A stretch of 64,000 bases of DNA from Tricholoma matsutake (taxonomy: Eukaryota; Basidiomycota; Agaricomycetes; Agaricales; Tricholomataceae), in contig AP026548.1 of NCBI GenBank assembly GCA_026075535.2, positions 806,001 to 870,000 of the forward strand, written 5' to 3'. The position numbers and the translations under genes are program-made. The notes below the pieces were generated by a model, which was not told the origin of the DNA, did no database searches, and saw nothing but the letters and a program-made list of their open reading frames with translations. This document shows, one piece after another, positions 45,537 to 56,812 of this stretch (position 1 is the first letter of the stretch; each line of letters opens with the position of its first letter).

Positions 45537-47020
45537 TAGTGTTTGAAGGTCCAGTTCACTGAACTGGAAAAAAAACCAAAACCAAACCTAACCCAACTAA
45601 AAGCAACCGGACCGTTGGTTGTGGTTGCCCCATTTCGAGGTCAGTTGGGTTGCTGGTTGCCTCAACTTAAGAAATATTTGAAAACTGTTCAAAGACTGGT
45701 TGCAATCAGTTGCAACTGGTCTTATCACAGTATATATGAAGTACAATATATATACTAAAACATACATGTATAGTAATAAAAAAATATCAATATAAGTATC
45801 AATTATAACTATTTATACTATTATAATAGTATTTACGTGTGGAATGAGAAGCCTGGGGGAAAATGCAGTCATTTGGTGGGTGCTTATATACTCTGTGGCT
45901 GCACACAGACCATGTGGTCACATTTGTGCTCAAAAAAACAAAAGTGGCACCATTTGCCAGTTGATTCCCATGACAACAAACAACTTCCACAAGAACAACT
46001 CCCACCATCAATGTTTTCCCACCTCACCCTGAAGCATTGCCAATGAATAAGCACAAAGCAGATGGCCCAAACAACAAACTAGCATTGTTTGGGCCCTAGG
46101 GTACATTTTTCTATAGTTGTTTTCTTTCTTTACTAACTAACTAATCAAACCTTTTTTCTTCATTTTTAGGTTCTTGCTGTTTGATTACAATGTTGCCCAC
46201 CCACCGACAACACTCCTGGTTTTCCAACCAAGCCCCATGCTGCCGCTGCAAGCTGCTGCTCACAGGGTGGCAATTGGGTCTGTTTCTTGACCACAACAAC
46301 CACAGCTGATGCCTACAATCCACCCACCCTGCCTGCGAGCCACTGCTCATAGGGGGAGCTGGTGGTGCTGACAATGATGGAAACTATGCCCATGCATGCA
46401 ATGACACAAACATGGACAGCGGGAACAGCAGATGGTGGGGACAGTGGGTAATAGGGATGACAGATCACAAGGGACAGTGGGACAACAAGGAACAAACAGT
46501 GGGAATGACAATGTGGCAACAATGCAGCAACAACAGGTAATGCAGGCAGGGACAACAAACACAGGGCAGAGACAACAACCAGCAGGCCAACCACAAATGC
46601 CAACATGGTGATGATGAACAGGGGCAATGACAAATACAACAATGCTGGAATGACAGCCCCACCCTTGCTACAAATGTGAGTAGGGTCGTTTTTTTTTCTT
46701 TTTCTTTTTCTTTTTCTTTTTCTTTTTGACTTATTTCTTTTTTTTCTCTTTGAATGTCTTGTCACCACTGTGAGCACCTGCTTGCAGGGTGCAATATAAT
46801 TAGTTTTATTTGATATATAGTAAAATTTAATTAGAAATGGAAAAATGCTTGAAAAACTGGTGGTGACCAGTTTTTTGAGGGCAACCGAACTGACTAGGAC
46901 TGGTCCTAGTTGGTTCAGTTGCAGTCCTTACAATTTGGGTGACCATTTGGACTGGTTGCAGTCCACAGTTGCCCCTTTTGGAGGTCAAAAAACCAGACCA
47001 AACTGGACTTTTGAACACTA
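45537..47020. mobile_element. Non-autonomous hAT-like element, copy D, with 8-bp TSD
   Basis: 1484 bp, complete. Left end TAGTGTTTGAAGGTCC at 45537, right end GGACTTTTGAACACTA at 47020, flanked by the exact duplication AGCAGGAT (45529-45536, 47021-47028). The centre (46130-46800) is low-complexity, with a CTTTTT microsatellite (about 46695-46728) and GCTGCTCACAGGGTGG motifs also found in two other elements here. No coding capacity. Confidence 0.93.
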
Positions 47021-47085
47021 AGCAGGATCCAACCATACCAGTTCATCATGTGTCAGAAAAAAAATATGAGCCAGTAGGCTAGGCA

Positions 47086-48668
47086 GGTGCAAATGATGGG
47101 GGGAGGGGTGATGGTGACTGTGGCTGTGATCAAGGTTGGTGGTTATCCTCCTGATCCAGGTCCATCTCCTCAATGGATGGTAGTAGTGGCAGATCCCTTG
47201 GTTGGTTCTCCCATTTCCTTGTCCTTGGTTGGGTGTCAGGCTGTGGATTCCCAAACCATGGTGGGGTTGTCAGTGGCATGTTGGGGAAAGAGTTGGTCCA
47301 AGTGGGGGTCTTCCCCCACTAGTAACCAGTTGTGGCTGTCATCAATGCAGTATTGATCACAATCCTCCTTGGTGATTTGCAGCATGTGGATGTGCTCATT
47401 GTCCAGCTCCTGGTACGTCGACTCAGCTTTAGGTGAACCATTGTGGTGGTGATTTAGATAGTGGAGCCCATAAGTGTAGGCATGGTCCACCCAGGCAAGA
47501 GGGATGTGGTTGATGGCAAGGGTGGCTAAGACTTTGTCAACAGTGAGTTTAGGACCATGATGCTCCCCAAAGTCCATCCAAGTCAGGGTGATTGACCCAG
47601 GTGGAGTGATAAAGGGTTCAGTGGATGACATTGGAGCTGCTGGTACTCGGCATAATGACCAGGTACTGTGACAATGCCAGTGAAGTGGCAGATGAATGAT
47701 GCCCAACTGGATGAGGACATGGGGCTCAATGCCCATACCAGTTGGAACCCAAAGATACTGTGGTAATGAACCTGAAGGGCATAGTTGAAGACCACACTGA
47801 CAAACTGGTTGGGGGTTCCTGGACGTCCATGGTATAAAATGTATCAGGCCCAGTCAGCCAATGTGAACAGTTGGTCGGCATTGGGGACAGCCAAGCCTGG
47901 ACTACTATGATGGGGACCAGAGAGATTCCAGGCTGATGTGTCATGGGGGACACATTCATGAGCCCAGATGGAGTGGTCCTTCATGAAAGGAGAAGTTAGG
48001 TGGGAGGGATGGTGGTTGTCCTCCAAGACTGTTTGCATTGAGCAGTCCTACTTAAGGTATGAGGATAGAGAGGCTAACCATTGTAGTCTGCCTACCCTCT
48101 GCACCATCGAGAGCGGACTCACAAGGGTTGGTGACAAGTGCAGTGAGGTCATGTACTTCTTGGAGGTTCATAGGGAGACCATGCCTGACCATGTTGTACA
48201 GTCAGCAATTGCTCTCAGACATATATGCTGTGGTACCATCCATTTCTGCCTGAGCTGCCTTCACCACCATGTTCCCCACAAATATGCAATTTGAGGGGGA
48301 GTGGTAGAAATGTCAAGCCAACAATCCATGGAATGTGTTGTTGCATTCTGTGAATTGGTTGATGGTTACAACTCCCATGCCATCTGGCACATGCCCTGGA
48401 TGTGACATATTACATATATCAACAATGCTAGCAGATATCCTCCTCAATGTTCTTCCCTTTACTTTTTGTTTTTTTCTTGTGCTCTTTTGCAACCTTATGG
48501 TTGTGGGTGAGCTGTTGTTTAATCTGCTGCTTGGTCCCACCTTCAATTAGGTCCCACAGGTCCTGCTTCCACTTATTGTTGTTAGCTGAATCCTCAATTG
48601 TCTCTGACAAGGGAGGCTGCTCAGGTGACGTATCAATGGGTGGAGTAAGGGCATGGGGGAGACTGGCA
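47086..48668 (-). pseudogene. Gene F, C-terminal part: unknown protein split by Gypsy-C
   Basis: Minus-strand coding remnant with frame changes. Blocks: Lys-rich KKTKSKGKNIEEDI (about 48470), PDGMGVVTINQFTECNNTFH, KDHSIWAHECVPHDTSAWNL, GPDTFYTMDVQEPPTSLSVW, LTVDKVLATLAINHIPLAWV and DDSHNWLLVGEDPHLDQLF. It ends in an acidic tail near 47110. The N-terminal part is at 60464-61562; Gypsy-C and its GGTAT duplication separate them. I do not recognise the family. It follows Gypsy-D pol on the same strand, so it may be an extra gene of that element. Confidence 0.45.
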
Positions 48669-48673
48669 GGTAT

Positions 48674-49099
48674 TATAAGGGCAACCTAAGCCTCTAGCAA
48701 AGGGAAATCCGAAGTTAAAATTATACTACATAATACAGGCATTGGGGGTGCACCTAGCAAAGGGAAATCCGAAGAGAAAACTCTAAGGATCCCCTTGCTG
48801 ATGCCCAGTATATGTGAAGACGACAAAAATCAAATATAACCTAAAAATAGAAAAAGGCGGAGATAGGCGGATCAAGGCCGCCGAATGACATCATACCAAG
48901 GGGTATGTGTCGGAAGGGGTACTCTGCCTCTAAATATAAAAGTGTCAACATATACAAACATGATAGCAAGGGAAAATTAGTAATAAAATCCGGAAAAATC
49001 ATAGAAAATGAAGAATAGAAGGAAATGAGGTGGGGAAAAATATGGGACGAACATAAAAAATAGGAAAAACACACAGGGCACCCCCTTAGTCCCCTTACA
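48674..49099 (-). repeat. Gypsy-C 3' LTR
   Basis: 426 bp; on the minus strand TGTAAGGGGACTAAGG at the start and GGTTGCCCTTATA at the end. Preceded on the minus strand by the purine tract AGAGAGGGGGTGA. Confidence 0.95.
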
Positions 49100-49110
49100 T
49101 CACCCCCTCT

Positions 49111-51380
49111 CTAAGATGCATCGCCCCGATGCATTCGAAATCGTATACGACCAAAGTCCGTGACTTGAATGCGACGCGGTGCAGCAGTGTGCCATCGGTG
49201 GAATTCCTTGATTAACCGAGGGGCATTTACGTCAGACTCTTCGACCCATGAGTTCTCCTCATACCCATAACCCTTCCAATGTACCAAATACTGGAGTTTT
49301 CCTCGACGCAAACGGCTGTCCAAGATTGACTCGACTTCATATTGGGGTTCTCCCTCGATCACTGTAGGTGGTGGTGGTGGGTGTGAATGGCGTCCCGGGA
49401 ACGGATCTGGGGGAGCTGGAAGCAACTTGACGACATGGAAGACGGGATGGAGTCTGGACATGGAGGCTGGGAGGCATAGACGATAGGCATGTGTTCCAAC
49501 GCACTTGACAATGGGGAAAGGTCCCAAGAAGCGATGAGCGAGTTTCTTGGATGGACGTGTAGTGGAGATGTCACTGGAGTCAAGATAAACTCGATCACCA
49601 ACCTTGTACTGAGGGGTTGGGGAGTGGCGCTGGTTGTAAAATCGCGCCATGTCGTCCTTTGCCTTTGCTAAGGCTGCCCTTGCCTCCTCCAAGCTATCCC
49701 TCATGCGTTCTGTGAACTCATTCACTGTCTCGATGTGTGAGGGAGTTTGGCGAGGTTCAAATCCCATGCGTGGATGTCGTCCAGTGTCTAAGAGGAAAGG
49801 GGTCTGTTGAGTGGAAGCATGGACATGGTTGTTGTACCCAAACTCGGCCAAAGGAAGGAGATCATCCCAATCGTCCTGGCATTCATTGACAAAGAGGCGG
49901 ATGTACTGCTCCAGTTCCTGGTTGACTCGCTCCGTCTGGCCATCAGTTTGTGGGTGATAAGCAGTTGAAGCGAGGAGTTTGATCCCCAGGAGTCGGTACA
50001 GCTCACGAGTGAACTCTGCCATGAACTGAGGGCCACGATCCGAGAGGAAGGCACCAGGAAGTCCATGTAACTTCCACACGTGGTGGAGGTAGAGTCGAGT
50101 GGCACCTAGGGCACTGACAGTGGTGTGAGTGGGAATGAAGTGAGCGCGTTTTCCCACTGAGTCAACTGTGCACATCACCGCATCAAACCCGTTTGACTCT
50201 GGCAATTCCACCACAAAGTTGACGCTGACGACATCCCAACGACTCTCTGGAACAGGAAGAGGGTGTAGCTCACCAATAGGCTTGCGACGAGGGACCTTGG
50301 TGTGTAAGCAAAGGTCACAAGTGCGACAATACTGACCAATGAGCCGTGACATTTGTGGCCACCAATAGTTCCGTGAGGTGAGCTCCAAGGTCTTCCAGCG
50401 TCCGGGGTGGCCAGCAATCTGTGAGTCATGGTGTTGGGATATGATGCGCCGGCGAAGGTCTGGGTCATTGGGAACATAGATGCGATCCCTGAAATACAAC
50501 AAGTCCTCCTTTTCAGCCCACTCTGCCGCACGTAAGGAAAGGGTCGATCCCTTCCTCAGTTCTTTAACAGCTTGGGCGACAACATCCTCATGTAAACCGC
50601 TACGGTTTGCGCGACGAATGTCGCGTAGAATGTCCCGCTCCTCACCCTGGGGTACAATGCCTTCCAGTGCCTGAATGGTGAACAGGTCTGGCTGCAACAG
50701 CACAATGTTTTGGTTGTCACCGCTGCCATCCCCATGGTCTGCACGTTGGGATAGGGCATCGGTCTTCCCCATGCTGCGACCCGGATGGTGGTGCAAGGAG
50801 AAGTCGAATCTAGATAGATACAGGGACCAACGAGCTTGACGACGGTTCAATTTCTTGGCCGTCATGAAGTACTCGAGGTTCTTGTGATCCGTCCAAATTT
50901 CCACCTTGTGTTGGGCACCCTCGAGGAAGTGTCGCCACTCCTCAAGCGCACGCATTATCGCCAACATCTCCTTGTCATGGATCTCGTAGTTTCTCTCTAC
51001 AGCACTAAGGCTTTTGGAGTAGAATGCAACAGGATGCCACTTCTGGTCCTCCGGAGACTGCTGAGACAACACAGCGCCCGTCGCAAAGTCAGAACTGTCG
51101 GCTTCTACACGAAAAGGACGCGAATCGTCAGCAAAGGTAAGGATCGGAGCGGAAGTGACCATCTCCTTAAGCTTTTCGAACGCCTCCTGTTGTGCATTAT
51201 CCCACCTCCATGCCTCCTTTCCTGTCAAGTCGAACAGCGGTCGTGCATGATGTGAGAAATCCTGGATAAAATGCCGATAAAAATTGATGAAGCCCAGGAA
51301 AGACTGCACCTCCTTCTTGTTCGTGGGCGTAGGCCAAGCTGTGACCCCATTTACCTTGATAGGATCCATCTCCACTTGAC
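49111..51380 (-). pseudogene. Gypsy-C pol, RT connection to chromodomain
   Basis: Open for about 750 residues from VEMDPIKVNGVTAWPTPTNK after the Copia-C insertion. RNase H: FRVEADSSDFATGAVLS, ERNYEIHDKEMLAIMRALE and TDHKNLEYFM. Integrase zinc domain: HHDSQIAGHPGRWKTLEL to CDLCL. The core has SDRGPQF and GQTERVNQELEQYIRLF intact, but the first catalytic position reads SVNFVVELP (Asp to Asn, a CpG transition). GPF-type module LGPFPIVKC. Chromodomain YEVESILDSRLRRGKLQYLV to WKGYGYEENSWVEESDVNAP, which likely targets chromatin. Ends at 49111. Confidence 0.95.
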
Positions 51381-51385
51381 CCTCC

Positions 51386-51690
51386 TGTTGAAATTAATCC
51401 CTGAAGCATGCTGTATACATGAGGCAATACATGTGGCATACACATGTATACATGAGGCAATACATGCAGCATACGCATGTTACTGCGCTTACTGCGCATA
51501 CATGCGGTAAACACATTCCCGAGTCATGTGACATCCTTAATATTATGTATATAAGGAGAACCTGTACCGTAGTAGGAATACAGTGTTCTTACCTCTGCTA
51601 ACCCTAGCTGTAAGTCTAACTAAACCCCAGGTAGGTTGTAAGGAACGTGTAGTCTCTTCCCCTGTGCAGCGTATATAGTCTGCTCCAACA
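51386..51690 (+). repeat. Copia-C 5' LTR
   Basis: TGTTGAAATTAATCCC to TGCTCCAACA. Contains a 33-bp direct duplication (TATACATGAGGCAATACATG..., 51413-51478) and a TATA box in TATGTATATAAGGAG near 51545. Confidence 0.97.
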
Positions 51691-51702
51691 GGTTATGGGC
51701 CC
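51691..51702 (+). promoter_or_regulatory. Copia-C primer-binding site
   Basis: GGTTATGGGCCC directly after the LTR. Complementary to a CAT-containing anticodon loop, as expected for half-tRNA priming by initiator Met tRNA; identical to the Copia-A site. Bases 51703-51917 are the untranslated leader. Confidence 0.75.
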
Positions 51703-51917
51703 TGCTGGGCACGTCGCGAACGCGCTTTAATTAGCTGCGAACGACGTTGACTTCATCGTCTCCAAATATAACCTTGCGCTCTTCGTGAGCTGCATATAAA
51801 ACCTAGGTTGACTAGGGTTAACCACTCTGAAGGAGTGTTTTCTCCTGAGAACGTTAAACGTGTTTTATTGAGTAAAAAGACTGATTGAGCGCTTTTAACA
51901 GCTGCCACCACAGAATC

Positions 51918-54900
51918 ATGTCTTCAACTCTTGAAAAACTCGTTCAAACTTTCGACGGATCAAATTACATTCTATGGGCCGACTCTATGAAGGCGTGGCT
52001 CAGGTCTCAGGGCCTCTGGCAAATAACTAGCGGGGCGGAGCAAAAACCGCCCCCGGCGCCTCCTTTGACGGCGACGAACGCTACCTTGGTAGCGGACGCT
52101 AATGCCAAGCTCCAGACCTGGAGCAACAAAAATGACCAGGCTATTGGTAGCCTAGTGCTCCGCCTGGCCCCCTCCATTCGGCAGCGTGCCAACACAAAGG
52201 ACACTGCTGAGGAGGTGTGGGACCTCATCCGCACCGATTATGGTGTGGACGGCCCCTCCCAAGTCTTTTCGGACTTTAGGTCCGCAATAGCAATCAAGAT
52301 CCCGGCTGCGAACCCCGCACCGGAGATTGCAAGAATGGCTGACAAATTTGAGCGCCTCACGGCTGCTAACGTCGCCATCCCCGAGCTAGTACAGGCGATG
52401 ATTCTACTTGCTGCGATGCCGCGCGAGTACGACTCATTGTCTGCAACGGTCCTTAACACGACAGCCACTAGCGCCTTGACATTTAAACATGTCAAGGACT
52501 CCATTGTTGCTGAAGCCTCAAGGCGCACAGCAGTTGGAAAGCCCGCTGGCCAGCCTCAGGCCAACAAACTTTCCGCTGTTAAGCGCAAGGGGGGAAACCC
52601 CAAATGGCAGCCCAAAGAAGGGCAAAACAGCAACGGAGACTCGTCCCGAAAACGTGGACGACGTGGGGACAGAAAGACTAAGGAGGAGAAGCCAAAAGAG
52701 AAACATACCCACCTCGCCTCCAACGCCTTTACCACCATAAATGGTAATGGCACCATCATACCGCCGATGCCGCTCATACAGCGCATCGAGCGACGCGAAC
52801 ACACTCCCACAAGGGATCCTCGCCGCCGACCGCCTGCACAGGCATACACGGGCGCGGCCTCTTCTTCTCATTCGGTTTACGCCGAATATCAGCAAGCTCG
52901 AGACACCCTCGAGCGCATGCAACTTCCGCGCACCGCGAAAAATCTGCGACCGCTGGAAGAGCACCTTACGGTGCGAGAAGGTAAGAGAAGGAGGATAGAG
53001 CCAGAAACCGAGGCTACGATCGAGGAGGTAGAAGACGATACCGTCTCCCTCGGATCTGAACCTCCAGTAACTGACGAGGAAGTGTGGAAAGCCGTCGACG
53101 AAATGCTCGTCGATGAACCCCTTGACACAGGGGCGTATGATGACAGGTCAGTCCTTTTCCCTGCCACAAGCACTAAGATTAAAATTCCTATGAATACAGC
53201 GAACTTTTCATGTGAAATTTTACCGCTATTAAATGTATCATGGAATTATGTAGATCTTAATATATGTGCTATGTGTGCAAAGGGAGATTGTAAGAAAGGT
53301 GCCGACTGGATCATGGATTCAGGCGCATCAAAACACTTCACTGGTGAAATGAAAGATTTCGCTTCTTACGAGCCTTTACCGAGAAAGGACTCTACCTTGG
53401 TCCAAACGGCCACTGGTACTACTCATATAGTAGGAAAAGGAGCAGTCTTCATTAGACACCAGGTAGTATGTAATGGGAAGTCAGAGACGCGTGAAACGCG
53501 GCTATACCCCGTCTACTACATACCCGACATTAATACTCGATTGATGTCAATGGGGGTCTTTTTACAAGACGGAAGTGATGTGCGTGGTTCCTCCGCATAC
53601 ATTTCATTCATCGAGCATGGAAACCCAATCATGCATTGTGTCCCTCTAAGGAGGAATGACACGATCTATTGGGCTCGGACTCATATATTGAGCACCAAAA
53701 AGGTTAATGTCGCGACCATTTATGTCGCTGACTACTTGACTTGGCATAGGCGACTTGGACACCCATCCAAAGAGGCGCTAGGGAAAATGCCTAAAAGCAC
53801 CATAAAATTCCCAAGGAATTTAATTATTCCTAAAGACAAAATTATATGTCCAGGGTGTGCAGAAGGGAAAATGACCTCAAAATCTTTTCCCGAGTCAGAC
53901 TCACGAGCTGACAAATCCTTTGAATTAATACATTCCGACCTAAAGGAACTCCCGGTACAATCGTACCACAAACATAAATACTTCATTGTATTTCTGGATG
54001 ACAAAACGTCACATATTTGGGTCCAATGCCTTAGAAAGAAATCTGACGCTGCTGCAGCGATTAGACAATTTCAAGCGATGGCTAAGACCCAATATGGCGC
54101 TACAATCAAGCGCTGGCGTGTTGATCCAGGGGGGGAGTTCAAGGATCGTGAGCTACAAAAACAGCTCAAGGATTTAGGCATCAAAATAGAGATGTCTGCA
54201 CCCCACGTTCATCAACAGAACGGGCGCGCAGAGCGCGCCATAAGGACAATAATGGAAAAGTCGCAAACCCTGCGATTCACCGCTTGTCTACCACAATCAT
54301 GGTGGGAATTTTGCATAGAACATGCAACACATTTATACAACCGAACCCCAATAAGGCGCCTGAAATGGCTGACACCTTTTGAGGACCTGACAAAGGTCCG
54401 CCCAGATCTAAACAATCTGAAGGTCTTCGGTTGCGGTGCTTATGTCTATCTACCAAAGGAAAAACGTCCAACAACATTGTCTCCTCGATCGGAGCTAATG
54501 ACGTACCTTGGAGTAGAAGATGGCATTAAAGCATATCGTTTCATGCGACGAAACGGCGCAATATTCATTGGTGCTACGGCACTATTTGATGAAACGATGT
54601 TCCCATGCTGTCCCGGAGCTAAAACTCCTGCCAAGACAGACCTTGGTGATTTTCCACCAGAACCAGAAGATGACGACCACTCATCTGGAACGGATGGCGA
54701 TGACCCTATACCGCCACAAAATCCGCCCCTTCCTCCATCATCAGAAGATGATGATGATTTACCAAGCGAGCAAAAGGCGCATGACGATGCGACTAACGCT
54801 CCTCCTCCGCCGCCTCCAGTTAGCACTGAGGACTTTTGTCCAAGACGTGAAGATCAACAGGAATGGCAGCAATTGCCCCGTCGATCAGGCAGGCAGAGGA

Positions 54901-56780
54901 AAATCCCAAACCGTCCCGGCAATACCTATGGAGAACAGCGACTCCCCTCTGACATAGAGAGAGACATTGCGCGTGATCGATATTGGAAGAAGTCTGTGGG
55001 TCAAGATTCGGATCATAACCGAACACGACCACGACCTCAACAGCAAGAACCGGTTGCTGGACCGAGTTCGGCACCCCACGAGAGTGTGCCCGATTCCAAT
55101 AATCAAGAACATGATCACCCAATGGGGGAACCGGACGAAGCAGGTTATATTAAAAAGATAACCAAGGAAGGTGGAGATGAGCTTATCCGCTGGCTGTTGT
55201 CAAAAGCAGTCACACCATCAAGCGGAAAAAGCCTAGTTCCAAACCAATTTCGCGATATTGCGCGCCTACCCCGGCAGCAGCAACTTGAGTGGAAACAGGC
55301 TTGTCGTGAAGAGTTAGAGGCTCTTCGCAAGCGACAAGTCTATGACATCGTCGATCTTCCACATGATCGAAAAACGATCAAAAATAGATGGGTTTTCTCC
55401 GTGAAATCAGACGGAAGAAAACGAGCCAGACTCGTGGCCAAAGGCTTTTCACAAGTCGAAGGCGTTGACTTTGATGAGATTTTCTCACCAGTAGTCCGCT
55501 ACGAGACCGTACGCCTCATGTTTGCCCTTGCGTCTCTAGAAGGCATGCATATGACCGGTCTAGATGTAAAAACCGCATTTTTATACGGCAAACTTGATGA
55601 GGAGATCTATATGGATCAACCCGAGGGTTTCAAACTCGAGGGTAAAGAGCGCAAAGTAATGCGCTTACGCCGAGCATTGTATGGCCTTAAACAGGCTTCA
55701 CTAGCATGGTGGAGAGAGCTAGAGGCATTTATGCGCACCATTGGGTTCGTGCGCGCCAGCTCCGATGCCGGCATCTTCATACACAAGGATCCTAAGACAG
55801 GCAGCATCGTTATTGCGCTAGTCTATGTTGATGATGGCTTGTTCATGGGCAAGAACAAGAAACTTGTGGATGAAAAGAAGAATGCTTGCCTGAAGCATTG
55901 GGAGTGCCGTAGTACTGAAAAAGTCACGGAATTCTTAGGCATGCGCGTCACCCAGACCGCTGCAAAAGTCAAACTCGATCAAACAGAATATCTCGCCAAA
56001 GTGCTTGAGAGGTTCGAGATGACAAATGCCAAGATTGCCCCCACTCCGCTCCCGACTGGCTACAAACCGTCGGAGAACAAAGCGACGCCAAACGCGGCGC
56101 TTAGATCAAAATATCAGTCTGTGATCGGATCTTTATTGTATCTGATGCTCGGAACGCGACCTGATATCGCTTACGCGGTAATCAAGATGTCGCAATTCTC
56201 GGCTAATCCTAGCCAAGAACATCTAGACAAAGCGATGTACATAATGCACTATCTGGTGGGAACCCAGAAGTACAGTATGGTCTATGATGGAGAGAAATCC
56301 GAGGGGCTACAGGCCTTCACAGATTCTGATTGGGCAGCTGACACAGTCAAGCGCCGATCTACAACGGGTTACTTTGCTACTCTGGCGAGTGGCATTGTGT
56401 GCTGGCAGTCCCGTTTACAAAAAACTGTAGCACTGTCATCCACAGAAGCCGAATACATGGCTCTCTCCGACACTTGTCGGCAGATAGTGTGGATAGAGTC
56501 CTTATTCCAGGAACTTGGATATACACTGAAGCGCGTACCAATCTGCGCTGATAATCAAGGATCCATCTTTATTGGATCAAATCCAGTTCAGGAAAGAAGG
56601 ACCAAACATATAGACATTCGCTACCACTACACCCGCGAATGCATAGAAAATGACAAAGTCACAGTCGTTTTCATTCCTGGAAGTGATAATCCGGCTGACA
56701 TGTTCACAAAGAACCTTGGCGCCGTCCTATTCAGGAAATTTAGAGACTCTCTCGGAATTACTTTCGAGATTCAAACTTAG
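51918..56780 (+). CDS. Copia-C Gag-Pol polyprotein
   Basis: One open frame of 1620 residues. ATG 51918 (MSSTLEKLVQTFDGSNYILW) chosen as first ATG after the leader. Residue positions approximate. Gag with UBN2-type start FDGSNYILWADSMKAWL; a basic nucleocapsid-like stretch (RKRGRRGDRKTKEE) replaces the usual CCHC knuckle, which I do not see. Protease DSGASKH near 470. Pre-integrase H/C motif LTWHRRLGHPSKEAL with CPGCAEGK. Integrase D (IHSDLKELP), D (RVDPGGEF, usually TDNGGEF) and E in QNGRAERAIRTIMEK. RT WVFSVKSDGRKRARLVAKGF, LYGLKQASLAWW, active site YVDD. RNase H FTDSDWAAD, SSTEAEYMALSD and ADNQGSIFIG. All catalytic residues present. Makes virus-like particles and reverse-transcribes the element. 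Confidence 0.97.
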   Translation: MSSTLEKLVQTFDGSNYILWADSMKAWLRSQGLWQITSGAEQKPPPAPPLTATNATLVADANAKLQTWSNKNDQAIGSLVLRLAPSIRQRANTKDTAEEVWDLIRTDYGVDGPSQVFSDFRSAIAIKIPAANPAPEIARMADKFERLTAANVAIPELVQAMILLAAMPREYDSLSATVLNTTATSALTFKHVKDSIVAEASRRTAVGKPAGQPQANKLSAVKRKGGNPKWQPKEGQNSNGDSSRKRGRRGDRKTKEEKPKEKHTHLASNAFTTINGNGTIIPPMPLIQRIERREHTPTRDPRRRPPAQAYTGAASSSHSVYAEYQQARDTLERMQLPRTAKNLRPLEEHLTVREGKRRRIEPETEATIEEVEDDTVSLGSEPPVTDEEVWKAVDEMLVDEPLDTGAYDDRSVLFPATSTKIKIPMNTANFSCEILPLLNVSWNYVDLNICAMCAKGDCKKGADWIMDSGASKHFTGEMKDFASYEPLPRKDSTLVQTATGTTHIVGKGAVFIRHQVVCNGKSETRETRLYPVYYIPDINTRLMSMGVFLQDGSDVRGSSAYISFIEHGNPIMHCVPLRRNDTIYWARTHILSTKKVNVATIYVADYLTWHRRLGHPSKEALGKMPKSTIKFPRNLIIPKDKIICPGCAEGKMTSKSFPESDSRADKSFELIHSDLKELPVQSYHKHKYFIVFLDDKTSHIWVQCLRKKSDAAAAIRQFQAMAKTQYGATIKRWRVDPGGEFKDRELQKQLKDLGIKIEMSAPHVHQQNGRAERAIRTIMEKSQTLRFTACLPQSWWEFCIEHATHLYNRTPIRRLKWLTPFEDLTKVRPDLNNLKVFGCGAYVYLPKEKRPTTLSPRSELMTYLGVEDGIKAYRFMRRNGAIFIGATALFDETMFPCCPGAKTPAKTDLGDFPPEPEDDDHSSGTDGDDPIPPQNPPLPPSSEDDDDLPSEQKAHDDATNAPPPPPPVSTEDFCPRREDQQEWQQLPRRSGRQRKIPNRPGNTYGEQRLPSDIERDIARDRYWKKSVGQDSDHNRTRPRPQQQEPVAGPSSAPHESVPDSNNQEHDHPMGEPDEAGYIKKITKEGGDELIRWLLSKAVTPSSGKSLVPNQFRDIARLPRQQQLEWKQACREELEALRKRQVYDIVDLPHDRKTIKNRWVFSVKSDGRKRARLVAKGFSQVEGVDFDEIFSPVVRYETVRLMFALASLEGMHMTGLDVKTAFLYGKLDEEIYMDQPEGFKLEGKERKVMRLRRALYGLKQASLAWWRELEAFMRTIGFVRASSDAGIFIHKDPKTGSIVIALVYVDDGLFMGKNKKLVDEKKNACLKHWECRSTEKVTEFLGMRVTQTAAKVKLDQTEYLAKVLERFEMTNAKIAPTPLPTGYKPSENKATPNAALRSKYQSVIGSLLYLMLGTRPDIAYAVIKMSQFSANPSQEHLDKAMYIMHYLVGTQKYSMVYDGEKSEGLQAFTDSDWAADTVKRRSTTGYFATLASGIVCWQSRLQKTVALSSTEAEYMALSDTCRQIVWIESLFQELGYTLKRVPICADNQGSIFIGSNPVQERRTKHIDIRYHYTRECIENDKVTVVFIPGSDNPADMFTKNLGAVLFRKFRDSLGITFEIQT

Positions 56781-56800
56781 CTGCTTAGAGCGCTGTACAG

Positions 56801-56812
56801 TTTGAGGGGGGG
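56801..56812 (+). promoter_or_regulatory. Copia-C polypurine tract
   Basis: TTTGAGGGGGGG immediately before the 3' LTR; primes plus-strand DNA synthesis in LTR elements. Confidence 0.85.

Noticed and set aside
46313..46777. Lys/Arg-rich and hydrophobic open frame on the minus strand
   Set aside because: It is the translation of a CTTTTT microsatellite and low-complexity sequence inside hAT-like copy D.
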